NCBI GenBank assembly: GCA_026983855.1
Contig: JALSTE010000773.1
Location: forward strand, 1 to 7,085
Direction: 5' to 3'
Length of the DNA stretch: 7,085 nucleotides
DNA from: Acidimicrobiia bacterium
Lineage (GTDB): Bacteria > Actinomycetota > Acidimicrobiia > Acidimicrobiales > Poriferisodalaceae
The position numbers and the translations under genes were made by a program. A model generated the notes under the pieces. The model was not told the DNA's origin, made no database searches, and worked only from the letters and a program-made list of their open reading frames with translations. Below, one piece after another: positions 1 through 5,516 of this stretch (positions within the stretch are counted from its first letter, which is position 1; each line of letters opens with the position of its first letter).

Positions 1-255
1 GTTCACGTGGACCATGACCACCTGGGGCCGTTCGGTGGCCAGGTAGTACCCGTGGGCCATCCCCACCGCAACCGTCTCATGGGAGACGGGCACCACCGAG
101 GGAGCCCGGACCGGGCGCCCGTCGGGGCCGTCCGAGGCCAGGGACTCTATGAGGGGGGCGAAGTCGGTACCGGCGTTGCCGAACACGTAGTCGACCCCGT
201 GATCGGCCAGTCGGGTCAGCCAGACCTCGGCCGCGGTGGGGGGCGGACCGTTCAA
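1..255 (-). CDS. Thiamine-diphosphate-requiring enzyme (acetolactate synthase / benzoylformate decarboxylase type), N-terminal part
   Basis: Reading the minus strand gives 85 codons that run off the left edge, so the C-terminal bulk (normally 500 or more residues) is missing. What is visible is the start of the TPP pyrimidine-binding domain: A-D-H-G-V-D-Y-V-F-G-N-A-G-T-D-F (about residues 17-32), then V-P-V-S-H-E (E60), then M-A-H-G-Y-Y. E60 matches the glutamate that activates the cofactor's aminopyrimidine in this superfamily. The family acts on 2-oxo acids in the cytoplasm; the substrate cannot be told from this piece. The start is uncertain. TTG at 255-253 gives an N-terminus of normal length but has only a weak G-rich upstream stretch. 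An in-frame ATG at 366-364 follows GGAGG but would add 37 arginine- and proline-rich residues that look non-coding. The gene lies downstream of the AhpD-like gene on the same strand, after about 300 bases. Confidence 0.85.
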   Translation of the reverse strand, partial: MNGPPPTAAEVWLTRLADHGVDYVFGNAGTDFAPLIESLASDGPDGRPVRAPSVVPVSHETVAVGMAHGYYLATERPQVVMVHVN

Positions 256-555
256 CGCTGGGCCCCGGTCGGGTGACGATGCCGGTGTTCTCCGCCGGCG
301 GCGGACTCGGTCCCGCGACCGGCCATGGGGTCCCCCTCGATCTCGGTGTCCTCGGGTCGCGTCCATGGTCCTCCACCAGCGTGGACCCGTCCAGATGACG
401 GGTCGGTCGGTCGTGTCGCCCGTTCCCCGAGCGGAGAGGTCTCGCCGCCCGGGGTGTCGGGCCATCGGGGGATCGGAAGTTGTGGTCCCTGCCCCGTGTG
501 GGGCGGCCGGGAGGGCAGTGGGGGTGTGAGTCGGGGGAAAGACTCAGACCCGGCG
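256..555. other. Non-coding interval between the TPP enzyme and the AhpD-like gene
   Basis: About 300 bases without a convincing protein gene. All open frames here give arginine- and proline-rich translations without family character. The interval holds a small hairpin just after the AhpD-like stop (527-546). On the minus strand, a GAGGGGG stretch precedes an ATG at 326, opening a 24-codon frame whose TGA (254-252) overlaps the probable TTG start of the TPP enzyme. I see no clear -10/-35 pair, tRNA or other structured RNA. Confidence 0.5.
527..546 (-). terminator. Weak hairpin downstream of the AhpD-like gene
   Basis: A perfect 6-bp inverted repeat, TGAGTC (527-532) and GACTCA (541-546), has an 8-base loop. 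It begins 10 bases after the stop of the minus-strand AhpD-like gene. It lacks a clear U-run on the transcript, so intrinsic termination is only a possibility. Confidence 0.25.
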
Positions 556-1584
556 TCAGTCGACGATGAAGGCGTCGAACCCGAGTTCTGACCGGATGTC
601 GGCCAGACCCTCCATCTGCTCGTCGTTGAGGCCCAGGCCGGTGCCGTCGGCCATGCGGTTCATCTTCTCGAAGTTGCCGATCACCGAGCACGCCGTCACC
701 AGCGCCTCGGGTCCGAGCACCTCGAGGACCCTTTGACGGGCCGAGGGCAGATCACCGTTCCCGAAGGCGGCGTCGACCAGACCGGTGAGAGCCGAGGTGA
801 CCGGATCGTCGACCTCGTCGGCGATCACATCGTGTATGTCGGTGGCCGAGCCGGTGGCGTCAGAGCTCGCACGGAGCATCATCGTGTGGGAGGTGGCTCA
901 GTAGAAGCACTCGTTGAGGCTCGACACCCGACCCGCCACCAGCTCCATCTGGGGTCGGGTGAGTCCCTTCTCCACCGTCATGTCGCCCATCTCCGGTATC
1001 GAGAGGTAGTGGGCGCCGTGGAGGTCGAGGAAGGCCTCGACCTCGGCGGGCACCAGGCTCATGACGTTCACCACGCTGTGGCGGCCGGTCGTGGGTACCC
1101 AGGCGAACGTCACCTCGGCACCGGCGGGACTGATCCTGCTGGGTTCACCCTCGATGATGTCGGGCAGGGGCTCCAGGGCCAGGCCCAGGGCCAGATGGAA
1201 ACCGTCAACGGCGACCATGGTGGTGACCACCCCCAGGATCTCCACGTAGTGGGTGGGGGGCAGGCCCGTCTCCATCAGGTCCTCGTACCAGGAACGGGTG
1301 AGACGGCCGGGGTCGGTCGTCAGGCGATGTACGGCGTCAACGATCTCGGGAGGGAGATCGGTGACGGAGTCGTGGGTGCCGTCCACGGCATGGGGTGACA
1401 GGGCGGCCTTCCGTTGGGTGCAGTACCCGCAGGATCTCGCCGCCCGGGTCTCCCCGGCGATCGCCAGTCGTTGGCATGAGGTGAGCCAGGTGCCGGGGGA
1501 GGCCAGATGTCGCCAGGCCCTCCGCTGGGCCTCGCCGATGTCGGCGCGGACGGGCACGGGCGAATCTGCGAACTCGAAGGCCAT
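556..1584 (-). CDS. Tandem AhpD/carboxymuconolactone-decarboxylase-like protein, predicted selenoprotein with CxxU active site (TGA read through)
   Basis: The gene starts at ATG 1584 and ends at TGA 558-556; with the internal TGA (900-898) read as selenocysteine it encodes 342 residues. The N-terminal half contains R-A-A-R-S-C-G-Y-C-T-Q-R-K (C52, C55) and an AhpD-like helical segment ending near T-H-Y-V-E-I-L-G-V-V. The C-terminal half has E-L-V-A-G-R-V-S-S-L-N-E-C-F-Y-U-A-T-S-H (C226, U229, H233), the usual place of CxxC plus histidine in AhpD-like peroxidases. The part after the TGA is also family-like, including N-R-M-A-D-G-T-G-L. AhpD relatives reduce peroxides or act as thiol-disulfide reductases in the cytoplasm; the substrate here is unknown. 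Selenoprotein forms of AhpD-like proteins are known. Taken literally, the TGA would split the locus into 1584-898 and a spurious ATG-initiated gene 882-556. The gene is divergent from an MFS exporter. The alternative is a recently inactivated gene. Confidence 0.87.
863..880 (-). promoter_or_regulatory. Candidate bacterial SECIS element
   Basis: On the minus-strand transcript, 17 bases after the UGA, GA (880-879) pairs with UC (864-863). U878 is left as a bulge. GCUC (877-874) then pairs with GAGC (868-865) around a five-base loop, CGUGC (873-869). The loop begins 24 bases after the UGA and has a G at its second position. Both features fit the published bacterial SECIS model (apical loop roughly 16-37 bases from UGA, G among the first two loop bases). 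The bulged U resembles the SelB-contacting bulge of the E. coli fdhF element. The stem was paired by eye, with no folding energy calculated. Confidence 0.65.
898..900 (-). other. Predicted selenocysteine codon (in-frame TGA)
   Basis: The TGA follows AAC-GAG-TGC-TTC-TAC and precedes GCC-ACC-TCC-CAC, reading C-F-Y-U-A-T-S-H. In AhpD-like proteins this position is the second, peroxide-proximal cysteine of CxxC. The frame continues 113 codons to the next stop. Reading it as Sec is an inference from motif position, continued coding and the downstream hairpin. Confidence 0.85.
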
Positions 1585-1591
1585 GGCCCCA

Positions 1592-1597
1592 AGACTA
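1592..1597 (-). promoter_or_regulatory. -10-like box of the AhpD-like gene (leaderless type)
   Basis: TAGTCT on the minus strand matches the TANNNT -10 pattern and is followed by exactly 7 bases before the ATG at 1584. Transcription would then start at or next to the A of the start codon. The upstream region contains CCGACT about 17 bases further back, a partial -35 match. No convincing Shine-Dalgarno is present, which agrees with leaderless translation. Confidence 0.45.
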
Positions 1598-1654
1598 GGT
1601 AGCCGGAGGGCACTGAGTCGGTCCTCCCACCGATCGGAGTGGCTCCCCCGCCGG

Positions 1655-1660
1655 TACCCT
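1655..1660 (+). promoter_or_regulatory. -10-like box of the MFS gene (leaderless type)
   Basis: TACCCT matches TANNNT and lies exactly 7 bases before the ATG at 1668, mirroring the divergent gene's arrangement. There is no Shine-Dalgarno between them and no clear -35 hexamer. Confidence 0.45.
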
Positions 1661-1667
1661 GCCCCTG

Positions 1668-2984
1668 ATGACCGCCGAGACCACCCCCATCTCCGCTGAG
1701 GCCGACGACGGCGGGTCCCTGCGCATCGGGCGCATGGGTGAGCGGGAGTTCACCGTCATGGTGGCCATGACCATGGCCCTGACGGCCCTGGCCATAGACA
1801 GCATCCTCCCCGCCTTCGGTGCCATAAGGGAGAACTTCGACCTGGCTCCGGACTCCACCGCCGCGGCCCGGATCGTCACCTTCTTCTTCCTGGGCCTGGC
1901 TTCGGGTCAGTGGGTCTACGGGCCGATGGCCGATCACTTCGGCCGCAAGGTGGTGCTCCACACCGGAATGACCATCTACGCCCTCGGAGCGATCTTCTCG
2001 GCCCTGGCACCCAGCCTCGGGTGGGTGCTCGTGGGACGGTTCATATGGGGGTTGGGGGGTGCGGGGACCCGGGTGGTGGCCCTGGCCATAGTGAGGGACG
2101 TCTACGAGGGTGACCGCATGGCCCGGACCATGTCGTTCATCATGTCGATCTTCATCATCGTGCCGGTGCTGGCTCCCGGTATCGGGTCCCTGATCATCTC
2201 GGTGTTCCCGTTCCAGGGGGTCTTCTGGTTCTGTGTGGTGCTCGTGGCCCTGCTGGCCCTGTGGTCCCGTCGACTCCCCGAGACCTCCGACCCCGGGCAG
2301 AGGATCGAGCTGCGGTTCTCACCGGTCATGGCGGCCGCCCGCCACGTGGTCGGCAACCGGATCACCATGGGCTACACGATCGCGGCCACCCTGTTGTTCG
2401 GCTCCTTCATGTCGTACCTGGCCAGTTCGGAGCTGATCATCGACGACATCTACCACCGTTCCGCACTGTTCCCGCTGATCTTCGGGGCCAATGCCGCCCT
2501 CATGGGCCTGGCGACGTTCTCCAACGCCTCGATAGTCAGGCGTTTCGGGGCCCACAGGGTCACCCACTCGGCCATGGTCGCCTATCCGTTGGTGGCCCTG
2601 GGCTTCGTGATTCTGTCGCGTTCCACCGGTGGGGCCCCGGTGTTACCGGCCCTGATGGTGGTACTGGCCCTTCTGCTGGGCCTCAACGCGGTGCTGATGC
2701 CCAACATGAACTCCATAGCGATGGAGCCCATGGGTGAGGTGGCGGGGATGGCCTCGGCGGTGATCGGAACGGTGTCGATGGCCGGTGGGGCTCTGCTGGG
2801 GGCGTCCCTGGACCGGGCCTTCGACGGAACCGTGAATCCCCTGGCCACCGGCTTTCTGGTGCTCAGCCTGGCCGCCCTGGGGGTACTGGCCTGGGCCGAA
2901 CGGTGGCGGCTGGCCATCCTCGCCGATCCGCGGGAGGGGATCTCGCCGGGAGTGGTCGGAGAGGGGTCCGGCGTGCCAAGCTGA
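1668..2984 (+). CDS. MFS multidrug/metabolite exporter, Bcr/CflA (DHA1) type
   Basis: A 438-residue inner-membrane transporter with the size and hydrophobic pattern of a 12-helix major facilitator protein, expected to export small molecules by proton antiport. A polar N-terminal tail of about 27 residues precedes helix 1 (about 28-50), which carries the A-L-A-I-D-S-I-L-P-A signature (D44) of Bcr/CflA relatives. The loop between helices 2 and 3 has motif A, G-P-M-A-D-H-F-G-R-K (85-94). Helix 4 and the following loop read R-F-I-W-G-L-G-G-A-G ending A-I-V-R-D-V-Y-E-G (124-148), another hallmark of the group. A hydrophilic central stretch near 200-225 separates the two six-helix halves. The ATG was chosen for the promoter-like box 7 bases upstream and the normal tail length. 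The substrate is not predictable. The CHAD gene follows after 30 bases. Confidence 0.88.
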   Translation: MTAETTPISAEADDGGSLRIGRMGEREFTVMVAMTMALTALAIDSILPAFGAIRENFDLAPDSTAAARIVTFFFLGLASGQWVYGPMADHFGRKVVLHTGMTIYALGAIFSALAPSLGWVLVGRFIWGLGGAGTRVVALAIVRDVYEGDRMARTMSFIMSIFIIVPVLAPGIGSLIISVFPFQGVFWFCVVLVALLALWSRRLPETSDPGQRIELRFSPVMAAARHVVGNRITMGYTIAATLLFGSFMSYLASSELIIDDIYHRSALFPLIFGANAALMGLATFSNASIVRRFGAHRVTHSAMVAYPLVALGFVILSRSTGGAPVLPALMVVLALLLGLNAVLMPNMNSIAMEPMGEVAGMASAVIGTVSMAGGALLGASLDRAFDGTVNPLATGFLVLSLAALGVLAWAERWRLAILADPREGISPGVVGEGSGVPS

Positions 2985-3001
2985 CACCACGCACGGTGGT
3001 G
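2985..3001 (+). repeat. Intercistronic hairpin between the MFS and CHAD genes
   Basis: CACCAC (2985-2990) and GTGGTG (2996-3001) form a perfect 6-bp stem around the loop GCACG. The hairpin starts at the base after the MFS stop, and its last base is the first G of the CHAD ribosome binding site. There is no U-run, so it is more likely an intercistronic stability or translation element than a terminator. Confidence 0.4.
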
Positions 3002-3005
3002 GAGG
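3001..3005 (+). promoter_or_regulatory. Ribosome binding site deciding the GTG start of the CHAD gene
   Basis: GGAGG lies 9 bases before the GTG at 3015, a normal spacing. It supports the GTG over later codons. A second AGGAG is too close to the GTG (it overlaps it) to serve. Confidence 0.6.
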
Positions 3006-3014
3006 TCGCCAGGA

Positions 3015-3974
3015 GTGGGAATCCAGCTCAAGAGGTCCGAGGAAACCGGTGAGGGCCTGCGGAGGGTGGCGTTGGAGCTCGTGACCGCCGCTCTGTCGGG
3101 GGTGGAGCGGCTGGGTTCGGGTGAGGTCGGTCCGGATGCTCCCGAGGGAGCTCAACTGATCCACGAGACCCGCAAACGGTGCAAGGAGCTTCGGGCCCTG
3201 GCCCGACTGGTGCGTCCCGCCCTCGGACCTGGATACCGCCGAATCAACGGGGCGGCCCGTGACGCGGCCCGTGAACTGGGTGGGGTTCGTGACGCCCAGG
3301 CCCGGGCGGCCACGTTCCGTCGTCTGGTACGGGCCGATCCCACGCCCGATCTGGCCCGGGTCACCGCCCCGGTGGCGGTCCTGCTGACCGAGAGGGCCAT
3401 GGCCGCCGGTCGGGAGAACGCCGTGGACCTGGAGCGGGCGGCGATCCTGCTCAGCGATCTGCGGCGGGACGTCGAGGGCTGGAGACTGCCCGGTGGCTTC
3501 GCTGCGATGGGAGAGGGGTTGGGGCGGACCTACGCCGACGGTCGCCTGCTGATGCGGAGAGCTGAACGTCATCGGGGACCCCTCGTCCTCCACGAATGGC
3601 GGAAGTCCGTCAAGTACCTCTGGCACCAGAATCAGATGCTGATGCGTTCCGCACCGGGGCTGCTGGGGCCCACCGCCGATCTGCTCCACGGTCTGGCCGA
3701 CGCCCTGGGTGATGATCACGATCTGGTCGGGATAGGGGATCTGCTGAGGTCCACGGAGGCTGAGGTCCTGCCCGAGCCGGCCGTGGTCGCCAGCCTGGTC
3801 GCCATGGGCGTGCGTCGCTGCGATCTCCGCCACCGGGTGCTGAGCGTGGGATCCCGGCTCTACGTCGAGCGACCCGCGGCCTACGTCCGGCGGATGGAGG
3901 GATACTGGAGGGCCTGGCACCGCTTTGGGGCGGAGGTTTCCGCTGGTGGGATCGGGGATTTTCCCGCCGGGTGA
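3015..3974 (+). CDS. CHAD domain-containing protein (polyphosphate-associated helical protein)
   Basis: A 319-residue, mostly helical, arginine-rich protein with a GTG start. Two copies of the conserved-histidine motif of CHAD domains are visible: I-H-E-T-R-K-R-C-K (H50, R53, K54, K57) and L-H-E-W-R-K-S-V-K (H193, R196, K197, K200), each followed by leucine-rich helical sequence. The first copy is followed by A-A-R-E-L-G-G-V-R-D-A-Q-A and the second by L-A-D-A-L-G-D-D-H-D-L, which are also typical. CHAD domains bind inorganic polyphosphate through these basic residues and often associate with polyphosphate granules. No N-terminal CYTH (triphosphatase) domain is present, so this is a stand-alone CHAD protein, probably cytoplasmic and probably a binding protein rather than an enzyme. 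The 30-base gap after the MFS gene suggests cotranscription. Its stop lies 34 bases before the M20 start. Confidence 0.88.
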   Translation: MGIQLKRSEETGEGLRRVALELVTAALSGVERLGSGEVGPDAPEGAQLIHETRKRCKELRALARLVRPALGPGYRRINGAARDAARELGGVRDAQARAATFRRLVRADPTPDLARVTAPVAVLLTERAMAAGRENAVDLERAAILLSDLRRDVEGWRLPGGFAAMGEGLGRTYADGRLLMRRAERHRGPLVLHEWRKSVKYLWHQNQMLMRSAPGLLGPTADLLHGLADALGDDHDLVGIGDLLRSTEAEVLPEPAVVASLVAMGVRRCDLRHRVLSVGSRLYVERPAAYVRRMEGYWRAWHRFGAEVSAGGIGDFPAG

Positions 3975-3995
3975 ACAACGGGTCGCCCGATCCGC

Positions 3996-4001
3996 TATTA
4001 A
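3996..4001 (+). promoter_or_regulatory. -10-like box of the M20 peptidase gene
   Basis: TATTAA, within the A/T island TATTAAAT, lies 7 bases before the ATG at 4009 and stands out in very G+C-rich DNA. TGAACA (3972-3977), overlapping the CHAD stop codon, is a partial -35 match at an 18-base spacing. No Shine-Dalgarno lies between box and ATG, so a leaderless mRNA is likely. The box could instead be TTAAAT (3998-4003). Confidence 0.5.
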
Positions 4002-4008
4002 ATCCTCC

Positions 4009-5346
4009 ATGACCGATGATCTGACCGGTGAAACCGTTGAGCTGCTCCGGACCATGATTCGGAACCGTTGTGTGAACGACGGGACCCCCGAGTCGGGCCA
4101 GGAGATCCGCAACGCCGAGACCCTCCAGTCCTTTCTCGAGGGTGCCGGGGTCGACATCGAGACCTACGAACCGACGCCGGGTCGCACATCCCTCGTGGCC
4201 CGTATCGAGGGCCACGACCCCGAGGCGCCCAGTCTCTGTCTCATGGGGCACACCGACGTCGTTCCGGTGAATCCCGATGGTTGGAGCCGGGACCCGTTCG
4301 GGGGTGAGCTGGTGGACGGTGAGGTCTGGGGCCGGGGGGCCATCGACATGCTGAATCTCACGTCCTCGATGGCGGTGGCATTCAGGCACCTGGCCTCCAG
4401 CGGGTTCCGACCGCGGGGGGACCTCATCTACTTCGCGGTGGCCGATGAGGAGTCCGGCAGTGCCCACGGCGCCCAGTGGATGGCCGATCACGAGCGGGAG
4501 GCCATCTGGGCCGACTACGTGCTGACGGAGAACGGGGGTCTCCACTCAGGTCCGGCCGAGGCACCACACATAGGGATCAACATCGCCGAGAAGGGGGTGT
4601 CGTGGCGTCGGCTGAGGGTCAGGGGGACCCCGGGCCACGGATCCACACCGTTCCGGAGTGACAACGCCCTGGTGAAGGCGGCGGCGGTGGTGCAGCGTTT
4701 GGCTGAGTACCGTGCCCCGGCCCGGTTCCCCGAGTTGTGGGCCGAGCGGGTCCAGACCCTCGGGGTGGACGAGGAGACCCAGGCCGTTCTGATGGATCCC
4801 GATCGGATAGACGCCATGCTGGACACCCTGCCGTCAAAGGCCGCGGCCGCCTATCTCTACTCGTGTACTCACACGACCCTTTCGCCCAACGCCTCCCGGG
4901 GATCCATGAAGACCAACGTCATCCCCGATCAGGTCGACATCGAGGTCGACATCAGGACCGTGCCGGGCGAGGACTCCGAAACGGTCATGGCTCACCTGCG
5001 CGAGGCTCTCGGCGACCTGATGGATCAGATCGACGTCGAGGTGATCATCGAGACCCCGGCCACCACCAGCCGAACCGGTACGCCACTCTGGGACAGCCTC
5101 CAGAAGGCCGTTGCCAAACCCTTTCCCCGGGCCCGTCTGACACCTCAGATGATCGTGGGGTTCACCGACTCGCGGATCTACAGGGAGATGGGGTCGGTGG
5201 CCTACGGAGCGGGTTTGTTCAGCCCCGACATCGAGCCCGGCGACTTCCAGAGCCGCTTCCACGGCAATGACGAGCGGATCGACGTCGAGAGCCTGGGCCT
5301 CACCACCCAGCTCTGGCTGGACGTGGTCACCGATCTGCTGGGTTGA
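4009..5346 (+). CDS. M20/M28-type zinc peptidase or deacylase (ArgE/DapE/carboxypeptidase G2-like)
   Basis: A 445-residue co-catalytic metallohydrolase of the M20 family, whose members cleave amide bonds in peptides or N-acylated amino acids. All the expected active-site residues are visible: M-G-H-T-D-V-V-P (H81 metal ligand, D83), G-R-G-A-I-D-M (D113 bridging ligand), A-D-E-E-S-G-S (E147 catalytic base, E148 ligand), L-T-E-N-G-G (E174 ligand) and S-R-F-H-G-N-D-E (H418 ligand). The inserted dimerisation domain begins around G-T-P-G-H-G-S, with the usual histidine reaching the neighbouring active site. No signal peptide is seen, so it is cytoplasmic. The ATG at 4009 is preferred because the A/T-rich -10-like box ends 7 bases upstream. 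An earlier in-frame ATG at 3925 lies inside the CHAD gene and would add non-conserved sequence. Substrate (dipeptide, acyl amino acid or succinyl-diaminopimelate) is not decided; nothing nearby suggests lysine or arginine synthesis. Confidence 0.9.
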   Translation: MTDDLTGETVELLRTMIRNRCVNDGTPESGQEIRNAETLQSFLEGAGVDIETYEPTPGRTSLVARIEGHDPEAPSLCLMGHTDVVPVNPDGWSRDPFGGELVDGEVWGRGAIDMLNLTSSMAVAFRHLASSGFRPRGDLIYFAVADEESGSAHGAQWMADHEREAIWADYVLTENGGLHSGPAEAPHIGINIAEKGVSWRRLRVRGTPGHGSTPFRSDNALVKAAAVVQRLAEYRAPARFPELWAERVQTLGVDEETQAVLMDPDRIDAMLDTLPSKAAAAYLYSCTHTTLSPNASRGSMKTNVIPDQVDIEVDIRTVPGEDSETVMAHLREALGDLMDQIDVEVIIETPATTSRTGTPLWDSLQKAVAKPFPRARLTPQMIVGFTDSRIYREMGSVAYGAGLFSPDIEPGDFQSRFHGNDERIDVESLGLTTQLWLDVVTDLLG

Positions 5347-5380
5347 CGCTTTCCGGCGGGGGGTCGGGATGACGATCCGG

Positions 5381-5392
5381 CGTCCCGGGACG
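5381..5392 (+). terminator. Short GC palindrome after the M20 gene
   Basis: CGTCCCGGGACG is a perfect 12-bp palindrome 35 bases after the M20 stop. With no spacer in the centre it makes a short hairpin at best, and there is no T-run. A terminator role is weakly supported; chance occurrence in GC-rich DNA is possible. Confidence 0.2.
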
Positions 5393-5445
5393 GGCCCAGC
5401 CCCGGGTGTGTGTACCGCGGCCGTGGGTCACCGCCATCGGGGGCT

Positions 5446-5472
5446 GGACCGATTCCCTCGGCCGATCCGTCC
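5446..5472 (+). promoter_or_regulatory. Imperfect inverted repeat upstream of the cystathionine gamma-lyase gene
   Basis: GGACCGAT (5446-5453) and ATCCGTCC (5465-5472) are complementary at 7 of 8 positions, separated by 11 bases, and lie 44 bases before the ATG. The geometry would suit an operator for a dimeric regulator or a leader hairpin. No regulator is encoded next to it, so this is only a candidate. Confidence 0.25.
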
Positions 5473-5506
5473 CGTGGGCGCGATGATGGGCGGTCCGACG
5501 CTCGGC

Positions 5507-5513
5507 AGGGGAG
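5507..5513 (+). promoter_or_regulatory. Ribosome binding site of the cystathionine gamma-lyase gene
   Basis: AGGGGAG precedes the ATG at 5517 by 3 bases (8 counted from the purine-rich start of the motif). It supports this ATG over the in-frame ATG at codon 21. Confidence 0.5.
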
Positions 5514-5516
5514 ATC

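Noticed and set aside
556..882. A separate 108-aa gene starting M-M-L-R on the minus strand
   Set aside because: It is in the same frame as the upstream AhpD-like part, 15 bases past the TGA. It has no ribosome site and lacks the catalytic half of the motif. It is the C-terminal part of the read-through protein.
898..900. The TGA as an ordinary nonsense mutation (pseudogene)
   Set aside because: It falls exactly on the catalytic Cys column, with no other stop or frameshift in 342 codons and a SECIS-like hairpin at the right distance. Not fully excluded without genome context.
733..1398. A plus-strand open frame opposite the AhpD-like gene
   Set aside because: It is rich in glycine, histidine and valine without recognisable motifs, and is antisense to a gene with conserved redox motifs.
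3925..4008. Earlier ATG for the M20 peptidase
   Set aside because: It lies within the CHAD coding sequence and adds residues unlike the family; the -10-like box at 3996-4001 points to the ATG at 4009.
2643..4157. A long open frame on the minus strand across the MFS end, the CHAD gene and the M20 start
   Set aside because: Its translation is rich in G, H, P, Q and R without domains, and it overlaps two clear genes; it is an antisense shadow of GC-rich codons.
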